33,721 nucleotides of DNA from Prevotellaceae bacterium UBA6858 (lineage in GTDB: Bacteria > Bacteroidota > Bacteroidia > Bacteroidales > Bacteroidaceae): assembly GCA_002451695.1 (NCBI GenBank), contig DKDC01000015.1, forward strand, positions 12,133 through 45,853, in the 5' to 3' direction. Every line of letters starts with the position of its first letter. The stretch's first letter is position 1. The notes beneath the pieces are model-generated. The model had not been told where the DNA came from, searched no databases, and saw only the letters and a program-made list of their open reading frames with translations. Positions 1 to 8,422 of the stretch are shown piece by piece. The translations under genes and the position numbers were made by a program.

Positions 1-55
1 TACATCAGACCTTTTTTCACCCATTTCAATCCCCTGAAAAACAATGTCTTATGCA
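1..55 (-). repeat. Composite intergenic repeat, copy A (edge-truncated)
   Basis: Only the leader end of the repeat is present, on the minus strand. Bases 1-9 are the end of the first 21-bp unit (TCTGATGTA read on the minus strand). They are followed by GG, an A-run (T-run at 12-17 on the plus strand) and the leader motif TTGTTTTTCAG near 35-46. The array itself lies outside the window. It matches copies B to J. Confidence 0.8.
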
Positions 56-175
56 GTTGTTGCAAAAACGGTATAAGAATTTGTGTTTCAGCGTGTTGCG
101 TGAAAATGCCGAAAATGGCGGCGGGCTTTGTCAAATTTTAATGGGCAAACAAACTTTCGGCAATGCTTAAATTAC

Positions 176-183
176 TACTTTTG
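176..183 (+). promoter_or_regulatory. Candidate -7 box for the PBP1A gene
   Basis: TACTTTTG matches the Bacteroidota -7 consensus TAnnTTTG. It ends 42 nt before the ATG at 226. No clear TTTG -33 box is seen about 19 bp upstream. Confidence 0.5.
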
Positions 184-225
184 CATATTGAACGCTGTGA
201 AATTCACGGCATAAAACAAACGTAA

Positions 226-2721
226 ATGAGCAAAAAACAGGTCAGTAAAATAAAGCCCTTTTTATTGTTCCTCAAAGGGAAACTCTCGCAGTTGGGACGC
301 TGGTACAAGGGGCAGTTCAAGGGACGTCCGTGGTGGTATAAAGCCATCGCCGGCGTTGTTTCGTTTTTTGTGTTCCTCATTGTCTATTTCACGGCCGTGA
401 ACCTCAACTTCCTGTGGCTTTTCGGCAAGTCTCCCACAATCCACAGCATAATGCACCCCGAGACCTCGCAGGCCTCGGAACTTTACAGCGAGGACGGACA
501 GCTTATAGGAAAGTACTTCAACGAAAACCGAACGCCGGTAAAATACGGCGAGATAAGCCCTGTGTTCTTCCATGCCCTCATCGACACGGAGGACGAACGG
601 TTCTACCACCACCACGGCATAGACTTCAAGGGCATATTCGCGGCGGTGAAGGACATGATGCGCGGTCATGCGCGCGGAGCGTCCACCATAACGCAGCAGT
701 TGGTGAAGAATATGTTCCGCGTGCGCACGCAGTATTCCACAGGCTTGCTCGGCTACATCCCCGGTCTGCGCATACTGATAATGAAAAGCAAGGAGTGGGT
801 GCTTGCCGTGGAGCTTGAGATGTTCTACGACAAGGACGAGATACTCACAATGTACGCCAACACGGTGGACTTCGGTTCGAACGCCTACGGCATAAAGACC
901 GCCGCAAAAACCTACTTCAACACCACCCCCAAGGAACTGACCGCCGTCCAGTCGGCGGTGCTTGTGGGGCTGCTCAAGGCAACGAGCTACTACAACCCTC
1001 GCACCAACCCCAACAACAGCTTCAAACGCCGCAACGTCGTGCTCGACAATATGCGCACGCACGGGCATCTGGGCGATGCGGAGTGCGAGGCCCTGAAGAA
1101 AGTCCCCACAGAGCTTAACTTCAAGGTGGAGACCGCCTACGACGGCAAGGCTCTGTATTTCCGCGAGGCCGTGGCGGATTATCTTAAACAGTGGTGCAAG
1201 GACAACGGCATCGACCTCTACAGCGCGGGGCTCAAGATATATTCAACCCTCAACATGAAGATGCAGGAATACGCCGAGAAGGCTCTCGTCAGGCAGATGA
1301 AGAATGTGCAGCGCAACTTCCGCAACCATTGGGGGAACGAAGACCCTTGGCGCGATGAGAAGCACAACGTGATACCAAACTTCATCGAGAACCTCGCCAA
1401 GCGCACGGCGCAGTACAAGGAGCTTGAACAGAAATTCGGCGCAAACACCGACTCCATAAACTACTACCTCAACCAAAAGCACAAGGTGAGGCTTTTCGAC
1501 TATGACGGCGAGAAGGAGCAGGAAATGTCAACCATGGACTCCATACGCTACATGGTGAAATTCATGCACGCGGGACTTGTGGCCATGGAGCCGCAGAACG
1601 GACACGTCAAGGCTTGGGTGGGCGACATCGACTTCAAGTCGTGGAAATACGACAAGGTAACAGCCATGCGCCAGCCCGGTTCAACTTTCAAGCTTTTCGT
1701 TTACACCGAGGCGATGAACCGTGGCATTACGCCCTGCGACCGGCGCCGCGACGAATACTTCGCAATGGACGTTTACGACAGCAAAAAACAGGAGATGGTC
1801 CGCTGGGCGCCGACAAACGCCAACGGCAACTTCTCGGGCGACAGCGTGCCGCTGCTCTCGGCCTTCGCGCAGAGCATAAACAGCATCGCAGTGCGCCTGG
1901 GGCAGGAAGTGGGCATTTCGAACATCATAAAGACAGCGCACGCAATGGGCATAAAGTCGCCGCTCGACGATACGCCCTCGCTCGCCCTCGGCGCTTCGGA
2001 CGTGAACCTTCTCGAGCTTGTTGACGCATACTCCACCATAGCCGACGACGGCCGCCAGCGCGACCCGGTGCTGGTAACAAAGATAGTTGACCGCCAAGGC
2101 AACGTGATTTACACCGCGCCCGATGAAAGCCACCAGGCTATACCTTACCGCTCGGCTTTCCTCATGCAGAAAATGCTCCAGGGCGGACTGAATCTTGCCG
2201 GCGGCACTTCAATGCCGCTCGGGGGCTATGTGGGGCCTTACCGCAAAAGCACCGACTTCGGCGGGAAAACGGGAACGAGCAACAACCACAGCGACGCGTG
2301 GTTCGTGGGTGTAACCCCGGGACTCGTGGCCGGCGCATGGGTCGGCGGGGAATACCGCTCGATACATTTCCGCACCGGGGCTTTGGGACAGGGCAGCCGC
2401 ACCGCGCTGCCGATTGTGGGATATTTCATGCAGTCTGTGTTCGGAGATTCGCAGTTCTCCAAGTACCAGCGAAAGTTCGGCGCGGCAAAGGAGGCCATAC
2501 CGTCATCCTGTTACTCCTGCAACTATGTTCCGCGCTCAAAGGCAAGGCGCGATTCCATCCAGGCGGCAAAGGACAGCCTTGAGTTCGACATAACCCTTGA
2601 CGAACACTTGGATGAGGGACACGGCGAGGCAGGTGAGCCAGGCGGCTCCGAACCTGCGGCGGAGAAGAAGAAAAAGAAAAGAGACAACGGCGAGGTCAAT
2701 TTTGACGATTTTGTCAACTGA
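226..2721 (+). CDS. mrcA: Penicillin-binding protein 1A (bifunctional peptidoglycan synthase)
   Basis: Class A PBP that polymerises lipid II into glycan strands and cross-links stem peptides at the outer face of the inner membrane. The 831-aa protein has a basic cytoplasmic N-terminus and one membrane segment at about residues 40-60. The GT51 domain follows: EDERFYHHHG at 122-131 with catalytic Glu122, GASTITQQL from 151, then KSKEWVLAVELE and the KDEILTMYANTVDFG motif. The transpeptidase domain has SxxK at Ser486-Lys489 (STFK), SxN at Ser550 (SIN) and KTGTS from Lys681. The C-terminus is a low-complexity tail with a CxxC pair (CYSC) and a Lys-rich stretch, variable in this family. The start at 226 places the membrane anchor normally and lies 42 nt after a -7 box. 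A strong terminator follows, so it appears monocistronic. Family assignment is certain; the tail has no assigned role. Confidence 0.96.
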   Translation: MSKKQVSKIKPFLLFLKGKLSQLGRWYKGQFKGRPWWYKAIAGVVSFFVFLIVYFTAVNLNFLWLFGKSPTIHSIMHPETSQASELYSEDGQLIGKYFNENRTPVKYGEISPVFFHALIDTEDERFYHHHGIDFKGIFAAVKDMMRGHARGASTITQQLVKNMFRVRTQYSTGLLGYIPGLRILIMKSKEWVLAVELEMFYDKDEILTMYANTVDFGSNAYGIKTAAKTYFNTTPKELTAVQSAVLVGLLKATSYYNPRTNPNNSFKRRNVVLDNMRTHGHLGDAECEALKKVPTELNFKVETAYDGKALYFREAVADYLKQWCKDNGIDLYSAGLKIYSTLNMKMQEYAEKALVRQMKNVQRNFRNHWGNEDPWRDEKHNVIPNFIENLAKRTAQYKELEQKFGANTDSINYYLNQKHKVRLFDYDGEKEQEMSTMDSIRYMVKFMHAGLVAMEPQNGHVKAWVGDIDFKSWKYDKVTAMRQPGSTFKLFVYTEAMNRGITPCDRRRDEYFAMDVYDSKKQEMVRWAPTNANGNFSGDSVPLLSAFAQSINSIAVRLGQEVGISNIIKTAHAMGIKSPLDDTPSLALGASDVNLLELVDAYSTIADDGRQRDPVLVTKIVDRQGNVIYTAPDESHQAIPYRSAFLMQKMLQGGLNLAGGTSMPLGGYVGPYRKSTDFGGKTGTSNNHSDAWFVGVTPGLVAGAWVGGEYRSIHFRTGALGQGSRTALPIVGYFMQSVFGDSQFSKYQRKFGAAKEAIPSSCYSCNYVPRSKARRDSIQAAKDSLEFDITLDEHLDEGHGEAGEPGGSEPAAEKKKKKRDNGEVNFDDFVN

Positions 2722-2742
2722 CCTTTTTCGGCGTGGGTTGGG

Positions 2743-2776
2743 AAATCCGCACGGCTTGTTCCGTGCGGATTTCTTT
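2743..2776 (+). terminator. Intrinsic terminator after the PBP1A gene
   Basis: A perfect 12-bp stem pairs AAATCCGCACGG (2743-2754) with CCGTGCGGATTT (2761-2772) across a 6-nt loop, followed by a short T-rich stretch. It lies 21 nt past the stop codon. Confidence 0.8.
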
Positions 2777-2854
2777 GTCTTGGCGCGTTTGCGCGGCGTA
2801 TGTTTAAGTTTTGCTAAAATCCGCGCAGGGCTGTGCGCTTTGCCGTTAAAGCGG

Positions 2855-2862
2855 TAACTTTG
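2855..2862 (+). promoter_or_regulatory. Candidate -7 box for the MFS gene, very short leader
   Basis: TAACTTTG matches TAnnTTTG and ends only 8 nt before the ATG at 2871, so the transcript would be nearly leaderless. An AGGAG-like string lies between box and ATG, possibly by chance. Confidence 0.45.
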
Positions 2863-2870
2863 CAGGAGAT

Positions 2871-4049
2871 ATGGAGAAACTCTGGAACAGGAACTATCTG
2901 CGCGTCATGCTCGTGAACTTCATGATGTATTTCGCGTTTTATTTGCTCACGCCGCTGCTGCCCCTGTATCTGAGCGAGGAGTTCGGCGCGTCGAACAGCA
3001 TGATTGGCATTGTGCTTTCGGGCTATGTGGTTGCCGAGATTGTTGCGAGGCTTTTCAGCGGCTATGTGGTTGACAGCTTCGACCGCAGGGGCGTTTTGCT
3101 TTGGAGCCTGTCGCTGTTTTTCGTGTTCTTCGCGGGCTATCCCATTGCCGGAACGCTCCTCATGTTCGCCATAGTGCGCACGCTCCACGGCTTGCCGTTC
3201 GGCGCGGTAACGGTGGCAAACAGCACGGCGGCGATAGACGTTCTCCCGTCGTCGCGCCGCAACGAGGGGCTGGGCTTCTACGGCTTGAGCAACAACCTTT
3301 CTATGGCAATCGCCCCGAGTGCGGGAGTGTTCATCTACAAGTGGGTGAACAGTTTCGAGCTTCTCTTCTGGCTTTCGTTCTTCATTGCGGCGGGTGCGCT
3401 TTTCGTCGCGTCGAGGATAGGCCTTCCCAAACGCGAGCTGAAAATTGCCAAACGCCCGGTGTCGCTCGACCGTTTCTTCCTCACCCGCGCATGGCTTCTG
3501 AGTTTCAACATCGCTTTCTTCGCCTTTTCATGGGGGATGATAAGCTCATACATCGCCCTTTACAGCAAGAATGTGCTTGGCATAACGGGCGGCACGGGAA
3601 CGTTTTTCATGCTAATCTCGACAGGGCTTATGGCGTCGCGGCTTCAGGGCGCGAAGGCTTTGAGGCAGGGGAAGCTGACGCAGAACGCGGCGGAGGGGAT
3701 GTGCATATCGCTTGTGGCGTATTTCATGTTCATCGCCTTTCCCTCCATGCTCACCTATTACGCTTCGGCGTTGCTGCTCGGGTTGGGAAACGGGCATCTT
3801 TATCCCGCGTTCCTGAATATGTTTGTTGGCATGGCGCACCATAACGAACGCGGCACGGCAAATTCGTCAATACTTGTTTCGTGGGGAGTCGGCATGGGAA
3901 TAGGCATCCTGCTTGGCGGCGTGGTGAGCGGAAGCTGCGGATACACGGCGGCGTTCTGGATGAACTGGGCGGTGAACGCCGTGGGCGTGCTGCTGTTCTT
4001 TGCCGCCACGCGCAAGTTCTTCCTCAAACGCAGGATAGCCGAGCAATAA
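2871..4049 (+). CDS. Major facilitator superfamily transporter
   Basis: A 392-aa integral membrane protein with about 12 predicted hydrophobic helices, the usual MFS length. The loop between helices 2 and 3 carries the MFS motif A as GYVVDSFDRRG (64-74). Helix 4 carries the charged RTLHGLPFG stretch (103-111), typical of drug/proton antiporter-like members. The substrate cannot be read from the sequence; an efflux or sugar-efflux role is possible. It lies between two terminators, so it is probably transcribed alone from the box just upstream. The next gene converges on it across repeat copy B. The ATG at 2871 gives a normal short cytoplasmic N-terminus. Confidence 0.88.
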   Translation: MEKLWNRNYLRVMLVNFMMYFAFYLLTPLLPLYLSEEFGASNSMIGIVLSGYVVAEIVARLFSGYVVDSFDRRGVLLWSLSLFFVFFAGYPIAGTLLMFAIVRTLHGLPFGAVTVANSTAAIDVLPSSRRNEGLGFYGLSNNLSMAIAPSAGVFIYKWVNSFELLFWLSFFIAAGALFVASRIGLPKRELKIAKRPVSLDRFFLTRAWLLSFNIAFFAFSWGMISSYIALYSKNVLGITGGTGTFFMLISTGLMASRLQGAKALRQGKLTQNAAEGMCISLVAYFMFIAFPSMLTYYASALLLGLGNGHLYPAFLNMFVGMAHHNERGTANSSILVSWGVGMGIGILLGGVVSGSCGYTAAFWMNWAVNAVGVLLFFAATRKFFLKRRIAEQ

Positions 4050-4109
4050 TTGCGTAAAATATTGGTTTCCAAAAAGATAACCGTAAAAGAAATATTTGCT
4101 GTAAGTTTT

Positions 4110-4354
4110 TGTTTTTCAGATGTTTGCAAGCGGCGAAAAAAGGTCTGATGTAGTTTGAATTATATCAGACATAATTTTTTCTACATCGGACATAGTTTTT
4201 CCTACGTCAAATGTAATTTTCGGGGTATTGGTTTTGCGCCATTTGTAGGGGCGTATGGCATACGCCCTGTACACCACCGCCCAAACCGCATCGCAAGCCT
4301 CCGCCACAACATTGCAAATCGGCGCAATTTTGGGCGTATGCAATACGCCCCTGC
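4110..4354 (+). repeat. Composite intergenic repeat, copy B (full length)
   Basis: A leader with GTTTTTCAG and TTTGCAA is followed by an A-run and GG. Four 21-bp units sit at 4144-4164, 4165-4185, 4186-4206 and 4207-4227. A 17-bp linker follows, then hairpin 1 at 4245-4267, 64 bp, and hairpin 2 at 4332-4354. Core 2 is in the TCAGAC state, making a 28-bp near-perfect inverted repeat with core 1. Core 3 is in the GGAC (reverse) state. The copy occupies most of the convergent MFS/aldolase gap. Confidence 0.9.
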
Positions 4355-4414
4355 AAATATACGATATGCGATTAGTCAGCAAATTACATTGCCATATACG
4401 ACACCGGCAAAAAC

Positions 4415-4449
4415 AAAAGGGGCTCCGCCGCATTGACGAAGCCCCTTTT
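4415..4449. terminator. Bidirectional intrinsic terminator between MFS and aldolase genes
   Basis: AAAAGGGGCT (4415-4424) pairs with AGCCCCTTTT (4440-4449), a 10-bp stem. T-runs are present on both strands; the minus strand continues as TTTTGTTTTT. It lies 21 bp past the aldolase stop codon. Confidence 0.85.
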
Positions 4450-4470
4450 ATGTTGTATATCACCTGCGGA

Positions 4471-5481
4471 TTAGTCGCAGTTTGCGAGCTTGTGGTCAGA
4501 ACCGAGCACATCTGTGATTTTGTGCTTGTAGAGTTCCACCATGTATTCGCGTGCCTTGCCGCAGTACTGACGGGGATCGAAATACTCGGGGTGAAGTGCG
4601 AAAGTCTCGCGCACACCGGCGGTGAATGCAAGACGTGAGTCGGAGTCGATGTTGATTTTGCAAACCGCGCTCTGCGATGCCTTGCGGAGCTGGTCCTCGG
4701 GAATTCCGACTGCATCGGGCAGGTGGCCGCCGTATTTGTTGATGATGTCAACATATTCCTGCGGAACGGAAGATGAACCGTGAAGCACGATGGGGAAACC
4801 GGGAAGCTTTTTCTCGATCTCGGCAAGAATGTCGAATGCCAATGGGGGAGGAACAAGGCGGCCTGTCTTCGGGTCGCGTGTGCACTGTTCGGGCTTGAAC
4901 TTGTATGCGCCGTGGGATGTGCCGATTGAGATGGCGAGCGAGTCAACGCCGGAGCGGGTTGAGAAGTCGATAACCTCTTCGGGGCGTGTATAGTGGCTTT
5001 CTTCGGAAGCTACCTCGTCCTCGACGCCGGCAAGCACTCCGAGTTCGCCTTCCACGGTTACGTCGTACTGGTGGGCGTAGTCCACTACCTTCTTCGTGAG
5101 GGCGATGTTCTCCTCATAGGGAAGTGAGCTTCCGTCAATCATCACTGACGAGAAACCAAGGTCAACGCAGCTCTTGCAAAGCTCGAAGCTGTCGCCGTGG
5201 TCAAGGTGGAGGACGATTTCAGGATGATTGCAGCCGAGTTCCTTTGCGAACTGCACTGCGCCTTCTGCCATATAGCGGAGGAGGGTTGCGTTGGCGTATT
5301 TGCGCGCACCCTTTGAAACCTGGAGAATAACCGGCGAGCGGAGTTCTGAAGATGCTGTGATGATGGCCTGGAGCTGTTCAAGGTTGTTGAAGTTGAAAGC
5401 CGGAACGGCCCAACCGCTTTTCACCGCCCTGCTGAACATATCGCGGGTGTTGACCAAGCCGAGTTCTTTGTAGTTTACCAT
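4471..5481 (-). CDS. fba: Class II fructose-bisphosphate aldolase
   Basis: Zinc-dependent aldolase of glycolysis and gluconeogenesis: fructose 1,6-bisphosphate is cleaved reversibly to dihydroxyacetone phosphate and glyceraldehyde 3-phosphate in the cytosol. The 336-aa length is normal for the family. Visible landmarks are HLDHGD at 92-97 (catalytic Asp94, zinc ligand His95), EGELG near 144-148 and the SIGTSHGAYKF phosphate/zinc loop with His190. IVLHGSSSVP follows with His234. The start is supported by a TACCTTTG box 48 nt upstream on the minus strand. A strong terminator lies immediately downstream. Transcription appears monocistronic. Confidence 0.96.
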   Translation of the reverse strand: MVNYKELGLVNTRDMFSRAVKSGWAVPAFNFNNLEQLQAIITASSELRSPVILQVSKGARKYANATLLRYMAEGAVQFAKELGCNHPEIVLHLDHGDSFELCKSCVDLGFSSVMIDGSSLPYEENIALTKKVVDYAHQYDVTVEGELGVLAGVEDEVASEESHYTRPEEVIDFSTRSGVDSLAISIGTSHGAYKFKPEQCTRDPKTGRLVPPPLAFDILAEIEKKLPGFPIVLHGSSSVPQEYVDIINKYGGHLPDAVGIPEDQLRKASQSAVCKINIDSDSRLAFTAGVRETFALHPEYFDPRQYCGKAREYMVELYKHKITDVLGSDHKLANCD

Positions 5482-5529
5482 AATCTTAATGTTTTGGATA
5501 TTTGATATGCAAATTATTTATTTTCATCG

Positions 5530-5537
5530 CAAAGGTA
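5530..5537 (-). promoter_or_regulatory. Candidate -7 box for the aldolase gene
   Basis: TACCTTTG on the minus strand matches TAnnTTTG and ends 48 nt before the ATG. The 5482-5682 gap otherwise holds only this box and the hairpin at 5648-5672. Confidence 0.55.
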
Positions 5538-5647
5538 ATTATTCTTTCGCAATGCGTCTGTGGCTGGAATGGAATTTTGGATGCCGCTTTGCGGTTGCGG
5601 CGCATTTTTAATGCTAATTAAACTTGCGGGCTTGAAACTATAAACTG

Positions 5648-5672
5648 CGCATTGCATCGTGCCGGCAATGCG
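5648..5672 (-). terminator. Weak hairpin after the DUF3256 gene
   Basis: CGCATTGC (5648-5655) pairs perfectly with GCAATGCG (5665-5672), starting 10 nt past the stop codon of the minus-strand gene. The T-run on that strand is poor (CAGTTTAT), so termination efficiency is doubtful. Confidence 0.4.
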
Positions 5673-5682
5673 TGGCGTATGC

Positions 5683-6318
5683 CTATTGTCTTGCGAATTT
5701 TTTGCCGTTCCACGAATATTTCGGCGGTTGCGCCATATACGGTGAGGCTTGTTTGAGGTCGGTTTCCGTCAGTGCGTCGGTTGACAGCGCGAAACTTATT
5801 TCGCCGCTCTCCTTGCCGATTGTGGCGAAAACGAAAGCGTCAGCCAGTATCCCCTTTGCCTTTTCAAGATTTTCGGCGCCGGTAGCGCCGCTTTCCTTGA
5901 TGAAGTCTTTTTTCTGCGGAAGGCTTATGAAGTCGGCGGTCTCCAGCTTTTCCCATTTTGTGGTGTAGAACGCGAGCGCCGTCTCCCTTGCCGGAGCCAT
6001 GTAGGTGTATGCCACGGCTATGATTTTTGTTTCCGCCCCCGCGCCGTAAAGCCTCATTTCCACCAGCGAGCGGGACGTGGGCTTCAGGAGGAGATAGTTT
6101 TCGTCAAGGTCGGATATGCTGCTCCTGCCGTTGAATATGTTCTGCACGTTGCCTGTCATCTTGCTTTTGAAGAAGTCAATGCAGTCGAGCCGGTTTGTCT
6201 TCGACATCACGGGGACTATGCTGTCGGGCATTTCGGCAAACAGTTTTTCCATGTTCTGGGCTTCCGCCCCCGCCGCATACAGTATGGCGGCCGTTATATA
6301 TATGAGCAGACGTTTCAT
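5683..6318 (-). CDS. DUF3256 family exported protein
   Basis: A 211-aa protein with a type I signal peptide (MKRLLIYITAAILYAAGAEA, cleavage about residue 20). The mature part resembles DUF3256, a family of unknown function restricted to Bacteroidales. I recognise it by the pattern EMPDSIVPVMSKTNRLDCIDFFKSKM followed by an alternating beta-strand segment. Its likely location is the periplasm. It starts 47 nt after the MATE gene stop on the same strand, so the two may be cotranscribed; a TATTTTCG string just upstream could be an imperfect internal promoter. No catalytic residues can be named. The family call is from recall of its conserved N-terminal pattern, not a search. Confidence 0.75.
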   Translation of the reverse strand: MKRLLIYITAAILYAAGAEAQNMEKLFAEMPDSIVPVMSKTNRLDCIDFFKSKMTGNVQNIFNGRSSISDLDENYLLLKPTSRSLVEMRLYGAGAETKIIAVAYTYMAPARETALAFYTTKWEKLETADFISLPQKKDFIKESGATGAENLEKAKGILADAFVFATIGKESGEISFALSTDALTETDLKQASPYMAQPPKYSWNGKKFARQ

Positions 6319-6365
6319 GACGTTGCGAAAATACTAAAAATCCCCGACATACGCTTTTGTATGCC

Positions 6366-7718
6366 TCATGCGTTTGCGCGTGACGCTTCCATTTTCCTGA
6401 GTTCGCGGCGGAATTTCCGCCAGAACAGCACCCCCGCCACCGTAAGCCCGAACGGGAACGCCGCCCATATGCCTGTGATGCCGAGCTTCAGGGAAAAGCC
6501 GAGAATGTATCCCAACGGCAGGTTTACCACAAAGTACGCAATGAAGGCGTAAAGCACCATGGGCCTCACGCAGGCTATTCCCCTCAGGGCGTTGGCGAAT
6601 GTGTATTGCAGCCCGTCGCCGAACTGGTAGGCCACAAGCGCAATGCAGAGCGCCGCCACCATTTGCCCCACCTCCGCGTTGTCGGTGAAAAGTCCCCCGA
6701 GCCGGTGGCGGAAAATCAGCAGCGGCACGGACATCGCGAACGATATGAGCAGGTTCAGGCGGAAGCCGTCGGCGGCTGTGCGCCGCACAGCCGCGAAGTT
6801 CCCCTGTCCCGCAAAGAGGCTTATGCGTATGGATGCCGCAGCCGCCATGCCCGACAGTATGAGGTAGAAAAGCTGCGAGGTCGTTATCATAACCTGATGC
6901 GCGGCGAGCTGCGCCGTTCCCAGCCATCCCACCATTATGCTGCTGAGGCTGAAAGCGGCGGTCTCCATTCCCAGTTGCAGAGCCACGGGCCAGCCAAGGC
7001 GGTTCATTTCCATGAAGTCGGACTTGTTGAGCCGCCCCTCCCTCATGCCGCAGCGGTATATGCTGTTGGCTTTCCCCCAAAGCAGTATGGCGCACAGGGC
7101 TGCTGTCATGGCGATGCGCGAGCCCATTGTGGAAATCCCAGCGCCGAGCAGCCCCAGCTCGGGGAAGCCGCCCTCGCCGTATATAAGCAGCCAGTTGAAG
7201 AGTATGTTGAGCAGGTTTCCGCCTATCATCACCCACATTGGCACGGCGGTGCGAGTTGTGCCGTCGAAGAACTGCTTCAGCGTGTTGAACATCCCAACAA
7301 ACGGAACGCTTATCAGGTTCACGATGAAGTAGGGGCGTATCAGCGGCAGCAGCTCTTCGGGCTGCCCAATGCGCGAAAGGTTGAAATATAGCGCGGTCAT
7401 TGCCGCCGTCAGCAGCAGTCCCACAAGCAGGCTCGCGGGTATGGCGTTTTTCAGCTTCACCCCTATCTCCTTTTTCCTGCCTGTGCCGAAAAGCCGCCCC
7501 ACGATAGGTGTCAGCCCATAGGAAAAGCCGAGATAAAAAAGCAGCACAAGCCCGAAAACATTGTTCACCAACCCTGCGGCGGCGAGCTCGTCAGTGCTGT
7601 GGCGCCCAATCATCAGCGTGTCGGCAAAGCCGAGCACAATTGTGCCGAGCTGCCCTATGATAATGGGCGTTCCTGTTTTAATGAGTTCCCTGTATTGGTG
7701 CATTTCGTTTCCGCTCAT
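6366..7718 (-). CDS. MATE family multidrug/Na+ antiporter
   Basis: Multidrug and toxic compound extrusion transporter of the inner membrane, using a Na+ or H+ gradient to export cationic compounds. The open frame reaches 7850, but I place the start at 7718. The protein then begins MSGNEMHQYRELIKTGTPIIIGQLG, the usual MATE opening, and has 450 aa, the normal size. The 44 extra N-terminal residues would be atypical, and a TACCTTTG promoter box (7751-7758) lies inside that extension. MHQYRE at 7703 is an alternative start. About 12 hydrophobic helices are visible in two halves, with early ADTLMIGRHSTDELAAAGL. It is followed by the DUF3256 gene. The substrate is not predictable. Confidence 0.9.
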   Translation of the reverse strand: MSGNEMHQYRELIKTGTPIIIGQLGTIVLGFADTLMIGRHSTDELAAAGLVNNVFGLVLLFYLGFSYGLTPIVGRLFGTGRKKEIGVKLKNAIPASLLVGLLLTAAMTALYFNLSRIGQPEELLPLIRPYFIVNLISVPFVGMFNTLKQFFDGTTRTAVPMWVMIGGNLLNILFNWLLIYGEGGFPELGLLGAGISTMGSRIAMTAALCAILLWGKANSIYRCGMREGRLNKSDFMEMNRLGWPVALQLGMETAAFSLSSIMVGWLGTAQLAAHQVMITTSQLFYLILSGMAAAASIRISLFAGQGNFAAVRRTAADGFRLNLLISFAMSVPLLIFRHRLGGLFTDNAEVGQMVAALCIALVAYQFGDGLQYTFANALRGIACVRPMVLYAFIAYFVVNLPLGYILGFSLKLGITGIWAAFPFGLTVAGVLFWRKFRRELRKMEASRANA

Positions 7719-7750
7719 GTCAAGAATTTGCGTCAGTACGTATCGGGGCG

Positions 7751-7758
7751 CAAAGGTA
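7751..7758 (-). promoter_or_regulatory. Candidate -7 box for the MATE gene; decides its start
   Basis: TACCTTTG on the minus strand matches TAnnTTTG and ends 32 nt before the ATG at 7718. Because it lies within the longest open frame, it argues against the upstream start at 7850. Confidence 0.6.
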
Positions 7759-7969
7759 CAACCTTTTTCTTTGGAGTATGGCAATATGTAATAATTTGAT
7801 TTGAAATAAAACGATTTCAAATCAATCTGTTTCAAATCGAATGGTTTCATCCTCGGCGGGGTGGGGCGGAGGAAGCGTCAGGTCAGTACGTGTGGCGGCG
7901 GGAAAGGGAGGAATTTTTGTAACAATTTGATAATCAAGAAATTTAATTGATTTTGCGATAGCGATGCAA

Positions 7970-8219
7970 GTTGTTGCTTTTCAGATGTTTGCAACGGCGG
8001 AAAAAAGGTCTGATGTAGTTTGAATTATGTCTGATGTAATTTTTTCTAAGTCCTATGTAGTTTTTCCCATGTCCCATGTGGTTTTGGCGGTGTTCGTGTT
8101 GCGCCGTTTGTAGGGGCGTATTGCATACGCCCTTTACGCCACCGCATGAGCCGCGCCGCAAACCGACATTGCGACACGGCGAGTCCGCGCAATTCTGGGC
8201 GTATGCCATACGCCCCTAC
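7970..8219 (+). repeat. Composite intergenic repeat, copy C (full length)
   Basis: Units lie at 8009-8029, 8030-8050, 8051-8071 and 8072-8092. The 17-bp linker is followed by hairpin 1 (8110-8132), 64 bp, and hairpin 2 (8197-8219). Core 2 is TCTGAT (direct state) and core 3 is TCCTAT (forward state). This copy is about 95% identical to copy F (about ten differences over roughly 215 bp, counted by eye). It lies in the divergent gap between the MATE gene and the small ORF at 8549. The remainder of the gap (8220-8420) shows no gene. Confidence 0.9.
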
Positions 8220-8422
8220 GGCGGCGCGATATTCCAAATCCAAATGCGGGAAAGTTTGCGGCATCGCCAATTTTGCAATGTTTTGTTGGCGGAACTGCGC
8301 TGTGCCGACGGCGGGCGGAAAAAAGTGCAGTCCGCAAATTTTTTGCCGCCGAAAATGCGCTGTATAAATGCCAAAAAATCAATTCGGAAAGGTGTTCGCA
8401 ATTTTATTGGAGAAAATTAGCG

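Noticed and set aside
4135..4192. The array start as a general intrinsic terminator (A-run, palindrome, T-run)
   Set aside because: Only copies B, H and J have the inverted state of core 2 needed for the hairpin; in six copies it is a direct repeat, and dedicated terminators lie beside several copies.
4144..4227. The 21-bp arrays as CRISPR
   Set aside because: There are no unique spacers between repeats, the units are contiguous and degenerate, and no cas gene is present.
4245..4354. The repeats as a complete insertion sequence
   Set aside because: No transposase frame, no clear terminal inverted repeats bounding the whole element and no target duplication was seen; a non-autonomous element remains possible.
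7719..7850. 44-residue N-terminal extension of the MATE transporter
   Set aside because: It contains the probable promoter box and is not part of the usual MATE start.
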